A stretch of 64,000 bases of DNA from Myxococcales bacterium. Its GTDB lineage: Bacteria > Myxococcota_A > Polyangia > Haliangiales > Haliangiaceae. The stretch is taken from NCBI GenBank assembly GCA_016717005.1, contig JADJUF010000039.1, positions 868,001 to 932,000 of the forward strand. Direction: 5' to 3'. The notes under the pieces were generated by a model that ran no database searches, was not told the origin of the DNA, and was given only the letters and a program-made list of their open reading frames with translations. Positions 35,145-45,676 of the stretch are shown here, in pieces (the first letter of the stretch is position 1; every line of letters starts with the position of its first letter). A program made the position numbers and the translations under genes.

Positions 35145-35921
35145 TCAGCCCAGGAGCTTTGCCACCGCGATGGCGACGCCTGCCGCGATCGTGATCGCGA
35201 CCGAGATCGTGCGCCACCGACGGTCGCGACGGTGCAGGTCCCGGTCGAGCCGCGCGGCCTCCTCGGCCCGGGCGGCCCGGGCGCCGCGGGCGGGCCCGTC
35301 GCTGGGGACGCCGCGGTGCGGCGCGCCGACGAGGGACGTCGGCGCCGCGCGGTCGAGCGCCGCGTGCGCCGCGCGCACGCTGGCGAGCACCTGCACGGCC
35401 AGGCGGATCGCGTGGTGCGCCCGGGCGTCGGTCAAGGTCCCGCGCACCGCCAGGCACAGCGCGCCGTCGGTCGTGTACAGCTCGGCGTCGGCGCGCTCCC
35501 GGAGGTACGCGCGCACCTCGGGGTCGAGGACCCGCAGGACGACGTCGGCGGGCGCGGCCTCGACCCGGTAGATCCGGTCGAACTCGTCGTCGCCGGTGCG
35601 CAGGTCGAGCAGCGCGCCCCGCGCGATCCTCCCGCGCTCGAACAGCCCGTGGCGGATGATGTTGAGCGTGAGCGGCTCGCCCGGGGGCAACGGCACATCG
35701 ACGTAGGTCCAGCGCTCCCGGGACTTGCCGCTGCCGCGGCTGGCGTACGCCAGGCGGACCGCGACGCCGTCGACGGTCGCGCGGACCGACGACCAGCCCG
35801 CGGTGCCGCCGAGCATCAGCGCCAACCGGCGCAGCGCGCGCAGCCGCAGCCACACCGGGATCCCGATGACGGCCAGAAAGATCGCGACGACGAGTGAGAC
35901 GCCGAAGATGTCGTCGAGCAT
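35145..35921 (-). CDS. Membrane protein, unknown, two end helices
   Basis: 258 residues from ATG 35921; the frame extends to 35993 but that part looks non-coding. A hydrophobic helix lies at residues 5-25 (VSLVVAIFLAVIGIPVWLRL) and another at the C-terminus (about 238-256, ISVAITIAAGVAIAVA), leaving a 200-residue soluble domain rich in strands and then helices (TLTDARAHHAIRLAVQVLAS) with a basic stretch before the last helix. No family recognised. Convergent with the TSP3 lipoprotein gene. Confidence 0.65.
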   Translation of the reverse strand: MLDDIFGVSLVVAIFLAVIGIPVWLRLRALRRLALMLGGTAGWSSVRATVDGVAVRLAYASRGSGKSRERWTYVDVPLPPGEPLTLNIIRHGLFERGRIARGALLDLRTGDDEFDRIYRVEAAPADVVLRVLDPEVRAYLRERADAELYTTDGALCLAVRGTLTDARAHHAIRLAVQVLASVRAAHAALDRAAPTSLVGAPHRGVPSDGPARGARAARAEEAARLDRDLHRRDRRWRTISVAITIAAGVAIAVAKLLG

Positions 35922-36082
35922 CGAAGGCGAATCAACGTATGCACGCGGGACCGCCGCGCAAGCGAAATCGAAATTCGCCTGGCGCGACGCCACGGTAGCC
36001 TGCCCGGCGGGGATCGACGGGCGCTGCCGTCCCCGTGACCGGCGTCACCGCCGGCGCGCCTCGCGCGTGCGAGTGTCGAGCC

Positions 36083-36622
36083 ATGGTCGGACAAGGACGC
36101 GCGCTCGCGGCGCTGGTCGTACTGGCCGGGGCCGCGCACGCGGGGGCCGAGCCACCCAGGCCCCAGGCCGGCGCGGCCGTCGGCATCGTGTCGTTCGAAG
36201 GCACCTACCAGGGTCAGTTCGAGACGTTGTGGCTGACGGCCGACGGTGGCGCACGGCTCAATCGCTGGTTCGCCCTGGGCGTCCGCGTCGGTTACTTCCA
36301 CGGCGGCGAGACCAACGAGGGCGCGCTGGTGCCCAGCTACGAGACCACCTACCTACCGATCGCGCTGACCGCGCGCGCGGCCAGCGAGCACGCGTGGGTC
36401 GAGCTCGGCGTCGGGCCGACGTTCACGTGGATCGTCGACGGTGACGGCGACACGGTCTCGGGGCCCAACGGCGACGTCATGGCGCTGACTGTTGGGGTCA
36501 TGACCAGCGATCCCACCGTGCGGTTCCACCCCGAGCTGTCGGTGAGCTACCTGGCGTTCTCGCCGGTGTTCGACCGCGAGGTGTGGGCGGTGTCCGCCGC
36601 CGCCGGCGTGCACTGGCACTGA
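36083..36622 (+). CDS. Outer-membrane beta-barrel-like protein
   Basis: 179 residues from ATG 36083; the in-frame GTG 36035 would precede the signal peptide. A signal peptide ends near AAHAGA. The mature protein alternates strands (AAVGIVSFEGTY, WFALGVRVGYFHGG, TYLPIALTARA, AWVELGVGPTFTW, VRFHPELSVSYLAFS) and ends VSAAAGVHWH, consistent with an 8-strand outer-membrane barrel. No family name assigned. It is divergent from the membrane gene at 35145-35921. Confidence 0.65.
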   Translation: MVGQGRALAALVVLAGAAHAGAEPPRPQAGAAVGIVSFEGTYQGQFETLWLTADGGARLNRWFALGVRVGYFHGGETNEGALVPSYETTYLPIALTARAASEHAWVELGVGPTFTWIVDGDGDTVSGPNGDVMALTVGVMTSDPTVRFHPELSVSYLAFSPVFDREVWAVSAAAGVHWH

Positions 36623-36675
36623 CGCGTCGGCGGCCGCTGCGGGCCCGCCTCGCCGCGCTCTGCTACGATGCCGGC

Positions 36676-37488
36676 TTGGGCCGACTACGCCTGTCTTGCC
36701 TCTGTCTGCTGGCCGGGTGCAACCAGGTCCTGGGCCTCGAGCCCGTCGAGCCCCCGCCGCGCGACGCCGCGGCGATCGACGGGCGCGTCGCGGCCGGTCA
36801 CGACGAGGACCTCGACACGATCGACGACGCCTTCGACGTGTGCCCGAACGTGGCTGATGACCAGCTCGACGCCGATGGCGACGGGGTCGGCGATGCGTGC
36901 GATCCGAACCCGAAGGTGCCGATCGATCGGCTGCGCGCGTTCTTCGACCTGCGCGACTTCGCCGGGTGGACCCCGGTCACCGGGACCTGGGAGCCCGGCA
37001 CCGACGAGGTGACGCAGCGCGACCCGGCGGGGAATCAGCTCGCCACGCTCGATCTCGGCGCCGTGAGCGATCCGACGCTGATCGCCGTCGTCACGGCGGC
37101 GGCGGCGGGAGCCAGCCAGTACGGCGTCGGCCTGTACCTGATCACCGGCGCGGGCCTCGAGCCTGGCCTGCCCGCCGGGCTGGCGTGCTACGTCGCGCTG
37201 CCGGGCGGCCGGCTGGTCAGCTGGGACAACCGGACGCCGGGGGCGGCGACCTCGGTCGCGGCGGCCGACACCATCTCGGGCTACCCCGTGCGCGTCACGC
37301 TGCGGGCCAGCTCGCCGGACCCGGGACCGGGCTCGGGTCCGTCGTCGTGCTCGGTGCTCGACCCGGCGAACGGCAGCGGGGCCGTCGTGCAGACCACCGC
37401 GCCGATCCCGTCCGCGACCGTCGGACTCTACACCTACATGGGATCGGCGACCTTCGGGTCGGTCGTCGTCATCGACCGCGTGCCGTGA
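36676..37488 (+). CDS. Second TSP3-type lipoprotein
   Basis: 270 residues from a TTG at 36676, chosen because it gives a compact lipoprotein signal (MGRLRLSCLCLLAGC, lipid at Cys15); no ATG or GTG fits. A degenerate thrombospondin type-3 repeat follows (DEDLDTIDDAFDVCPNVADD; DGDGVGDACDPNP). The C-terminal domain (FFDLRDFAGWTPVTGTWEPG ... GSATFGSVVVIDRVP) resembles the concanavalin-like beta sandwich of the larger TSP3 lipoprotein at 34124-35122, so the two are probably paralogues with a role at the cell surface. Confidence 0.72.
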   Translation: MGRLRLSCLCLLAGCNQVLGLEPVEPPPRDAAAIDGRVAAGHDEDLDTIDDAFDVCPNVADDQLDADGDGVGDACDPNPKVPIDRLRAFFDLRDFAGWTPVTGTWEPGTDEVTQRDPAGNQLATLDLGAVSDPTLIAVVTAAAAGASQYGVGLYLITGAGLEPGLPAGLACYVALPGGRLVSWDNRTPGAATSVAAADTISGYPVRVTLRASSPDPGPGSGPSSCSVLDPANGSGAVVQTTAPIPSATVGLYTYMGSATFGSVVVIDRVP

Positions 37489-37561
37489 TCCGCCACCGCC
37501 GCGGCGGCGTCGACGCGGCGGCGACGTCGCCATCGGCCGCCCGATCGCCGCGGCCTGCATC

Positions 37562-37576
37562 GTCCGGAATCCGGAC
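37562..37576. terminator. Hairpin between convergent genes
   Basis: GTCCGG-AAT-CCGGAC forms a perfect 6-bp stem in the 186-base gap between the TSP3 lipoprotein and metG, which converge here. It has no U-tract. Nothing else was seen in the gap. Confidence 0.35.
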
Positions 37577-37674
37577 AAGAGCGGCGCGGGGCGCGCGGCG
37601 GGCGCACGATAGCGACGGGTGCGGCGGGCGCGAGGCCGCGGCGGCGGCCCTGGGCACGCCGTAGGTCCGCCGCG

Positions 37675-39372
<1,698 letters not shown>

Positions 39373-39400
39373 CGCGGACGGTTCTACCATGCGCGGTCGG

Positions 39401-39546
39401 GCCCGACGCGGTGGCGCCCGACGCAGCGGCGCCTGACGCGGCGCCCGACGCGGCGGCGCCCGACGCAGCGGCGCCTGACGCGGCGCCCGACGCGGTGGCG
39501 CCCGACGCGGTGCCCGACGAGGCGGCGCCCGACGTGGTGGCGCCGG
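39401..39546. repeat. Pro-Asp-Ala coding-like tandem repeat outside genes
   Basis: Nearly 150 bases made of units such as GCGCCCGACGCGGCG lie between the divergent metG and lipoprotein starts. In one plus-strand frame they would read as a PDA/PDAAA repeat ending in PAPAPW and a stop, like the Asp/Ala linkers of lipoproteins in this window, but there is no credible start and the frame stops before the lipoprotein begins. Confidence 0.7.
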
Positions 39547-39574
39547 CGCCGGCGCCGTGGTGAAGTCCGCCCCG

Positions 39575-40270
39575 ATGCGCGCGCTGTCCCTGGGCCTGGT
39601 CGCGATCTTCGCCTGCAAGGGCGGCGACCGCGCCGCGGCCCCGCCGCCGCCGCCGGCCGACGCGCCCGCGCCGCGCGACGCCGGGCCGCCGCCGGTCGAC
39701 GCGCTGTTCGACGACGCGGCCGTGGCGCTGGCTCCGGAAGAGGCCGCGCGCCGCGCCGATCGCGCCACCGGCCTGGCCGCGCCCGACGCCCGGGCCGAGG
39801 TGCTGACCGAGTCGCTGATCGTCGCGCTCGCGACCGGGCGCGCGTCGCTGTCGGCCTACGTCGACGAGGTCCGCGGCGCGTGGACGCTGGCGCACACCGA
39901 CGATCCGCGCCGCGATCAGGTGGCCCGCCGCTGCGGCCCCGCCGCCCGCGACCTCGCCGCCGACAACCTCGGCCGGGTGGTCGATCGGCAGATCGGCGGC
40001 GCCGGCGCCCAGCAGCTCGCCTGCGACAACACCTTCATCGCCACGCCGCCGACCCCGGGCAACCCGCGCGCCGGGCTCGGTCCCCACGCCACCTGTCGCT
40101 CGCCCGGCGCCGATCCCGGCGCGACCTCGACCGAGCTGGTGTTCGCGCCGGCGGCCGACGGCGGGCTGCGCTTCGTCGCGGCGCTCGAGCTGCGCCCCGA
40201 CCGACCAGCCGACCGGCTGTGGCGCGCGCTGGCGACCGCGATCGCGCGCGCCGGCGACCGCTGTCGCTGA
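39575..40270 (+). CDS. Small lipoprotein with double Cys pattern
   Basis: 231 residues from ATG 39575 (MRALSLGLVAIFAC, Cys14); ATG/GTG at 39557 is upstream of the signal. A Pro/Ala/Asp linker (APPPPPADAPAPRDAGPPP) precedes a folded part with Cys in RRCGPA, QLACDN, ATCRSP and DRCR. No family recognised. The DNA just upstream is a tandem Pro-Asp-Ala repeat that resembles this kind of linker. It converges with a Tat-type protein gene 21 bases away. Confidence 0.65.
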   Translation: MRALSLGLVAIFACKGGDRAAAPPPPPADAPAPRDAGPPPVDALFDDAAVALAPEEAARRADRATGLAAPDARAEVLTESLIVALATGRASLSAYVDEVRGAWTLAHTDDPRRDQVARRCGPAARDLAADNLGRVVDRQIGGAGAQQLACDNTFIATPPTPGNPRAGLGPHATCRSPGADPGATSTELVFAPAADGGLRFVAALELRPDRPADRLWRALATAIARAGDRCR

Positions 40271-40290
40271 TCCGCGGCGCCGCGCGGCGG

Positions 40291-41157
40291 TCACACGACG
40301 ACGATCGGGACCGTGGCCGAGAACGTGCGATCCCAGGTCTCGTGGCCGTGCGCGGGCCACGGCGCGCCGGCCTCGGTCGGCGTCAGCTCGACCTGGTGCT
40401 GGCACCGCACGTCGTAGGTGCCGGGCTGATCGATCGTCACCCACGCCGCGAGATCGGCGGCGAGCTCGACCACGTCGCCGGGCGCCAGCCGGCGGTAGCC
40501 CATGACCCCGCCGAAGTCGGGGGCGTCGAGCACCGGCAGCGGCTGGCCGGCGCGCGTGACCGTGAACCCGAACCGGTTGTCGCGCGGGCCGCGCTGGCGG
40601 CCGCCGACCGACATCGCGACCGGATCGCCGCCGCCGTGGGTGATGGCCACCACCAGCTCCATCGGGTGGCCGAGGGCGAACGGCTGGGCCCGGGGCCGCC
40701 ACCGCCCGGCCAGGCCGGCGCCGAGCGGCGCGCGATCGTGGCGGGGCACGCCCAGCACCTGGCACAGCTCGTCGGCCATGGCCGCGTCGAGGGTGAACGT
40801 GAGCGAGCCGCGCCCGCGGCCGGCGAAGCCCGAGCCCCAGGAGCTCGCCGGCACGGCCCCGCCGGCGACGGTCAGGAACATCGACCGCCGCGGCACGAAG
40901 TCGACCTCGACCACCGCGACGAAGCGATCGTTGGCGTTGGCCTGCGAGAACACCGTCACCGCGCGGACGCGGCGCGCGCGCCCCAGCCGCACCTGATCGA
41001 GCGCGAGCCGTGTCGGCAGCGGTCCGCCGCCGTGCGGCGGCACCTGGCGGCCGTCGTACAGCCGGCCCGGGCGCGGCGCGGCCGCGGCCGGCGCGGTGGC
41101 GATCAGGAGCGCCGGCGCCGCCAGCGCCCAGCCCAGCAGCTGGCGTCGATCGATCAT
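40291..41157 (-). CDS. Exported protein with Tat-like signal
   Basis: 288 residues from ATG 41157. The N-terminus MIDRRQLLGWALAAPALLIA carries a twin-arginine RR followed by a hydrophobic stretch and an AAAA cleavage region, compatible with Tat export of a folded protein. The mature part is strand-rich, with VRAVTVFSQANANDRFVAVV and ELAADLAAWVTIDQPGTYDV segments that look like Ig-like or protease-inhibitor-type domains, and only two Cys. No family recognised. It lies 72 bases downstream of the nitronate monooxygenase gene, on the same strand. Confidence 0.65.
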   Translation of the reverse strand: MIDRRQLLGWALAAPALLIATAPAAAAPRPGRLYDGRQVPPHGGGPLPTRLALDQVRLGRARRVRAVTVFSQANANDRFVAVVEVDFVPRRSMFLTVAGGAVPASSWGSGFAGRGRGSLTFTLDAAMADELCQVLGVPRHDRAPLGAGLAGRWRPRAQPFALGHPMELVVAITHGGGDPVAMSVGGRQRGPRDNRFGFTVTRAGQPLPVLDAPDFGGVMGYRRLAPGDVVELAADLAAWVTIDQPGTYDVRCQHQVELTPTEAGAPWPAHGHETWDRTFSATVPIVVV

Positions 41158-41171
41158 CGCCGTCAGCATCC

Positions 41172-41232
41172 CACGCCGATCGCGGCCGCGCCCGTCAGCG
41201 CAGGCCACGCCGATCGCCGCCACGCCCGTCAG
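41172..41232. repeat. Two 27-bp copies at 34-bp spacing
   Basis: CACGCCGATCGCGGCCGCGC at 41172 recurs at 41206 with two changes, each copy running 27 bases to GTCAG; the copies are 34 bases apart, and the second supplies the stop codon of the nitronate monooxygenase gene. Same period as the repeat at 10341-10408. Confidence 0.7.
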
Positions 41233-42179
41233 GCGAGCGTGGCCCGCGCGGCGTCGTACTCGCGCCGCAGCCGCGCGACCAGCTCGCCGGCGCCGGGCAC
41301 CTCGTCGATCACGCCGATGCCCTGGCCGCAGCCCCAGATGTCCTTCCACGCCTTGGCGCCGGCGCCGCCGCCGAAGTTCATCTTCGACGGGTCGCTGACC
41401 GGCAGCGCGTCGGGGTCGAGCCCGGCCGCGACGATCGAGGCCTTGAGGTAGTTGCCGTGCACGCCGGTGAACAGGTTGGTGTAGACGATGTCGCCGGCGG
41501 TGCCGTCGACGATCGCCTGCTTGTAGGCCGCGGCGGCGTTGGCCTCGCGCGTGGCGATGAACGCCGAGCCGACGTACGCCAGATCGGCGCCCAGCGCCTG
41601 GGCCGCCAGCACCGCGCGCCCGGTGGCGATCGCGCCGGCCAGCACCAGCGGCCCCGACCAGAACCGGCGGATCTCCTCGACCAGCGCGAACGGCGACAGC
41701 GTGCCGGCGTGGCCGCCGGCGCCGGCGCACACCGCGATCAGCCCGTCGGCGCCCTTGTCGAGCGCCTTCTTGGCGTGGGTGACGTTGATGATGTCGTGCA
41801 GCACCAGGCCGCCCCAGGCGTGGACCCGCGCGTTGACGTCCTCGCGCGCGCCCAAGGACGTGATCACCAGCGGCACCCGGTGCTGCTCGCACAGCGCGAG
41901 GTCGTGCTCGAGCCGGTCGTTGGACTTGTGGACGATCTGGTTGACCGCGAACGGCGCCGCCGGCGCGTCGGGGTGCGCGGCGTCGTGGGCGGCCAGCGCC
42001 GCGGTGATCTGGGCCAGCCAGGTGCCCAGCAGCTCGGGCGGGCGGGCGTTGAGCGACGGGAACGCGCCGATCACGCCGGCGGTGCACTGGGCCACCACCA
42101 GCTCGGGGTTGGAGATGATGAACAGCGGCGAGCCGATCACGGGCAGGCGCAGGTGCGCGACGAGCGAGGACCACGTCAT
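41229..42179 (-). CDS. Nitronate monooxygenase-family flavoprotein
   Basis: 316 residues from ATG 42179 (an ATG 12 bases upstream is also in frame). FMN-dependent TIM-barrel enzyme related to 2-nitropropane dioxygenase and to FabK-type reductases: LRLPVIGSPLFIISNPELVV at the start, GVIGAFPSL, VVHKSN, the phosphate-binding stretch DGLIAVCAGAGGHAGTLSPF (GGHxG motif), PLVLAGAIATGRAVLAAQALGA, and GSAFIATREANA. It would oxidise alkyl nitronates or related compounds, or act as an enoyl reductase; sequence alone does not decide. Confidence 0.87.
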   Translation of the reverse strand: MTWSSLVAHLRLPVIGSPLFIISNPELVVAQCTAGVIGAFPSLNARPPELLGTWLAQITAALAAHDAAHPDAPAAPFAVNQIVHKSNDRLEHDLALCEQHRVPLVITSLGAREDVNARVHAWGGLVLHDIINVTHAKKALDKGADGLIAVCAGAGGHAGTLSPFALVEEIRRFWSGPLVLAGAIATGRAVLAAQALGADLAYVGSAFIATREANAAAAYKQAIVDGTAGDIVYTNLFTGVHGNYLKASIVAAGLDPDALPVSDPSKMNFGGGAGAKAWKDIWGCGQGIGVIDEVPGAGELVARLRREYDAARATLA

Positions 42180-42325
42180 GGCCGCGACCATCGCACGCCC
42201 GTGCCGGCTGGAGGCGGTTCAGCGCCCGGGCCCGGGGCGCGGCGCCGCGGCGCCGATCGGATCGGTGGTCGATCGCGGCCGGGCGTCGATGCGCGGCGAC
42301 CGGTGCGACGCCGGCCAGCGGCGGT

Positions 42326-43771
42326 TCAGCCGTCGACGGTGTACAGGTCGACCGGATCGACCCGGCCGCGCAGGGCCACGCCCGAGGCGAGCTTGCGCAG
42401 GCGGTACTTGCCGGGGTCGCGCAGGCGCGCGACGACCGCGTCGGTGATCAGCACCGCGACGCCGTGGTCCTTGGTCAGGCCCTCGACCCGCGACGCCACG
42501 TTGACGGCGTCGCCGATCACGGTCGACTCGATCTTCGACGCGAAGCCGATCGTGCCCATCACGACCTCGCCGCCGTGGGCGCCGATGCCGCTGGCGATCG
42601 GCGGCAGGCCGGCGGCGGCGCGATCGGCGTTGAACCCGGCCAGCTCGCGGCTCATGCCGAGGATCGCGTCGAGCAGCCCGTCGGTGTGCTCGTCGTCGAA
42701 CAGCGCCATGATCGCGTCGCCGATGTACTTGTCGACGAAGCCGCCGGCCTCATCGATCGCCTTGCCCATGCGCTCGAGGTAGTCGTTGAGCATCGCGTAG
42801 AGCTTCACCGCCGGCATGCCCTCGGACAGCTTGGTGAAGCCGCGGATGTCCGAGAACAGGACCGCGACGGTGCGGGTCGCGCTGGTGCCGACCTGGATGT
42901 TCTCGATGCCCTCGGGCGCGATCACCGCCAGGAACTTGCGCGGCACGAACCGCTCGAACGAGGTCAAGGTCTTGCGCAGCCGACCGAACGAGCCCTCGAG
43001 CGCCCGGGCCATGTCGTTGAAGCCGTCGGCGAGCTGGCCGATCTCGTCGGCGCGCGTGACCCGGGCGCGGTGCGCGAGATCGCCGGCGGCGATCTTGGCG
43101 GCGTCGGCGGCCAGGAGCCGCACCGGCCGCGCCAGCCGCCGCGCCAGCACGATCGCGCCGGCCACGCCCAGCAGCAGCGCCAGCGCGCCGATCAGCAGCG
43201 CCTTGCGCACCGCCGCCGCGACCGCGCGATCGACCGCGGCCAGGGACACCCCGACCCGGAGCGCGCCGACGGTCTTGCCGGACGCGGTGCCGACCGGGGT
43301 CGCGACCTCGGCGATGCGCTCGCCGCGGCCAGCCCGGACCCCGGCGCCGACCTTGACGTCGCGCAGGAGCCAGGTCTCCTCGGTGCGCGCCGCGGTCGCG
43401 GCGGTCGCGCTGCGGGTGATCGCCAGCGGCACGACGTCGGGCACGAACTGCCCGTCGAGATCGTTCGGGGCCGCCGCGACCACGCGGTCGTCGCGGCGGT
43501 GGTCGTGGACGATCACGTAGACCACGTCGGGGTTGTTGACCAGCAACAGCTCGGTCGAGACCCGCACCTGGCTCCAGTTCTCGTCGTCGAGCTCGTTCAT
43601 CAGCAGGTCGGCCATCGCCATGGCCAGCGCCCGGGCCTCGGCCCGCTTCTGGTCGCGCACGAGCTGGCGCTCGGCCGCGGTCCACTGCCAGACGACCACC
43701 GCGACGATCGTCACCACCAGGAGCGCGGTGGCGGTCGCCAGGCGCGTGGTCAGGCCGAACCGCAGCCTCAC
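42326..43771 (-). CDS. Adenylate/guanylate cyclase with HAMP and sensor domain
   Basis: 481 residues from a GTG overlapping the previous stop (GTGA). Layout: membrane helix (about 12-30), an extracytoplasmic sensor (about 35-190, containing VYVIVHDHRRDDRVVAAAPN, double-Cache-like), a second helix (about 192-212, ALLIGALALLLGVAGAIVLA), HAMP (about 213-265, ARRLARPVRLLAADAAKIAA), then a class III cyclase domain: VAVLFSDIRGFTKLSEGM with a metal Asp, VDKYIGDAIMALFDD with the second metal Asp, and STVIGDAVNVASRVE. Substrate-specifying residues are not decided here. Makes cAMP or cGMP in response to the sensed signal. Confidence 0.9.
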   Translation of the reverse strand: MRLRFGLTTRLATATALLVVTIVAVVVWQWTAAERQLVRDQKRAEARALAMAMADLLMNELDDENWSQVRVSTELLLVNNPDVVYVIVHDHRRDDRVVAAAPNDLDGQFVPDVVPLAITRSATAATAARTEETWLLRDVKVGAGVRAGRGERIAEVATPVGTASGKTVGALRVGVSLAAVDRAVAAAVRKALLIGALALLLGVAGAIVLARRLARPVRLLAADAAKIAAGDLAHRARVTRADEIGQLADGFNDMARALEGSFGRLRKTLTSFERFVPRKFLAVIAPEGIENIQVGTSATRTVAVLFSDIRGFTKLSEGMPAVKLYAMLNDYLERMGKAIDEAGGFVDKYIGDAIMALFDDEHTDGLLDAILGMSRELAGFNADRAAAGLPPIASGIGAHGGEVVMGTIGFASKIESTVIGDAVNVASRVEGLTKDHGVAVLITDAVVARLRDPGKYRLRKLASGVALRGRVDPVDLYTVDG

Positions 43772-44781
43772 GGCCCACCGCCCGCGACCACGGCGAGCTC
43801 CTCGACGAACGGGATCCAGTAGCGATCACCATAGGTGGCGGCGCACGCCGGCGGCACCGCCAGCGCCACCGGCCCGCCCAGCCGCGCCGAGATCGCGGCG
43901 TCGTCGGCGCCCCAGTGGGTCGCCAGCACGAAGCCGCACCGCTCGAGATCGTCGACCGCGAGCACCAGCGGATCGGCCGGGTCGCGGTGGATCGAGGCCT
44001 TGCCGCGGACGATCACCCGGCCGCCGGCCGGCAGCGTGACCCCAGCCGCGCGGACGACGTCGAGCACGCGCACGCCGCGCAGGTGGACCGGCGTCGACGG
44101 CCAGTGCACCTTCCACCCGACCGGCCCGTCGAGCGTCGCCGCCGGCAACGCCGCCAGCGCCGCGCCGTCGAAGACGCGGTCGCCCACGCGCAGGCGCGCC
44201 GGCTCGGTGCCGACGATCAGGTGGGTGACGTAGAAGCTCCAGTAGCGATCGGGGTACAGGGCCACCGTCGCCGGGGTCTCGGTGTGCGGGAACACCAGGA
44301 AGATCGGGCCGCCCGACGCGCGGGTGATCGGCTGCGCGTCGGCGGCGATCGCCAGCAGCACGCGGTAGCCGCGCAGGCCGGCGACGTCGACCGACGACCG
44401 GAAGCCGTCGATCGAGACGAACGTGATCTCGCCGGCGGCGGCGCTGGCGCGGTAGCGATCGAGCAGGTCGCGCACCAGCAGGCCCCGGAAGTCGACCACG
44501 CGCGTGCGCTCGGTCGGGTTCTGCGGGTTGACGGTCCGGACGTGGGCGTCGGCCGCGGCCTCGAGCGCGGCCCAGTCGAGCGTCGCCCCGGGCCCGTCGA
44601 GCTGACCGGTGATCGTCAGCGTGCGCCCGGGCTCGGCCGCGACCTCGTCGGCGTGGGCCGCGACCTCGGCGGCGTTGGCGGCGGCGGCCTCGGCGCGCAG
44701 GCGCTCGAGCTCGGCGGTCGACGGCCCGGCCCCGCACGCGGCGCAGGCGCCGACGATCACCGCCCAGACGGGGCCTCGCAT
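43768..44781 (-). CDS. Molybdopterin-oxidoreductase-like lipoprotein
   Basis: 337 residues from ATG 44781. A signal with lipobox CAAC puts lipid at Cys16. After a helical linker (ELERLRAEAAAANAAEVAAH) the chain resembles the SUOX/YedY molybdopterin-binding fold: GQLDGPGATLDWAALEAAAD, ERTRVVDFRGLLVRDLLDRY, RGYRVLLAIAADAQPITRAS and GPIFLVFPH. The hallmark Cys that ligates Mo is not obvious, so it may bind no cofactor. It overlaps the HAMP-cyclase gene by 4 bases and comes first, which suggests it presents or processes the signal the cyclase senses; inference. Confidence 0.6.
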   Translation of the reverse strand: MRGPVWAVIVGACAACGAGPSTAELERLRAEAAAANAAEVAAHADEVAAEPGRTLTITGQLDGPGATLDWAALEAAADAHVRTVNPQNPTERTRVVDFRGLLVRDLLDRYRASAAAGEITFVSIDGFRSSVDVAGLRGYRVLLAIAADAQPITRASGGPIFLVFPHTETPATVALYPDRYWSFYVTHLIVGTEPARLRVGDRVFDGAALAALPAATLDGPVGWKVHWPSTPVHLRGVRVLDVVRAAGVTLPAGGRVIVRGKASIHRDPADPLVLAVDDLERCGFVLATHWGADDAAISARLGGPVALAVPPACAATYGDRYWIPFVEELAVVAGGGP

Positions 44782-44865
44782 CGGCCCGCAGTATCGCACG
44801 CCGCCCCGCCGCTCGCCCGCCCGGACCAGATGACGCGCGGCCCGGACATCGCGTAGGGTCGCGCG

Positions 44866-45642
44866 ATGGGCTTTGCGCGCTACGTCGCGATCGGCGACAG
44901 CAGCACCGAGGGGCTCGACGATCCCGACGGCGCCGGCGGCTACCGCGGCTGGGCCGATCGCCTCGCCGAGCTGATCGCCGGCCCGCACCCGGACCTCCGC
45001 TACGCCAACCTGGCGGTGCGCGGCCGCAGCGCCGGCGAGATCGCCGCGACCCAGCTGGTGCCGGCGGTCGCGATGCGCCCCGATCTCGCCACCGTCGTCG
45101 CCGGCATGAACGATCTGTTCCGACCCCGCTGGGACGCCGCGCGCGTCGCGGGCGAGGTCGGCGTCATGGTCGGCGCGCTGCGCGCGGTCGGCGCGACGGT
45201 CGTGACGTTCACGATCCCCGACGTGTCGCGCCGCATGCGCCTCGGGCGCGCCCTGACCGCCAAGACCACCGCGCTCAACCACGAGCTGCGCGCGATGGCC
45301 GACCGCACCGGCGCGCGGCTGCTCGATCTCGCGTCGTACGAGCTGGCCGGCGAGCCGCGCATGTGGGCCCGCGATCGCATCCACGGCAACCCGGAGGGCC
45401 ACGCCCGCATCGCGGCCGCGCTCGCCCACCTGCTCGAGCTGCCCGGCGCGACCGACGGCCTCGCCGGCGCGCTGCCGCCGCTGCGCCGCCGCCGCCGCGA
45501 GCTGGTCGTCGAGGACGTCACCTGGCTCGCCCGCTACGTCGCGCCCTGGGCCTGGCGCCGGCTGCGCGGCCGCACCACCGGCGACGGCCGCGGCCCCAAG
45601 CGCCCGACGCTGACGCCGGTGCGCCCGCCCGCGCCGCCCTGA
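44866..45642 (+). CDS. SGNH/GDSL-family hydrolase
   Basis: 258 residues from ATG 44866. Block I YVAIGDSSTEGLDDPDGAGG contains the nucleophile Ser12; block III is seen as VVAGMNDLFRPRWD (Gly-x-Asn-Asp) and block V as DRIHGNPEGHARIAAAL with the catalytic Asp/His pair. Cytoplasmic: no signal peptide. The C-terminal 60 residues (RRRRRELVVEDVTWLARYVA onward) are a basic tail. Esterase/lipase of unknown substrate. Convergent with a small unknown gene. Confidence 0.86.
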   Translation: MGFARYVAIGDSSTEGLDDPDGAGGYRGWADRLAELIAGPHPDLRYANLAVRGRSAGEIAATQLVPAVAMRPDLATVVAGMNDLFRPRWDAARVAGEVGVMVGALRAVGATVVTFTIPDVSRRMRLGRALTAKTTALNHELRAMADRTGARLLDLASYELAGEPRMWARDRIHGNPEGHARIAAALAHLLELPGATDGLAGALPPLRRRRRELVVEDVTWLARYVAPWAWRRLRGRTTGDGRGPKRPTLTPVRPPAPP

Positions 45643-45676
45643 GCCTCCGCGCGCGCGCCGCGCCGCGCGGTGACGG

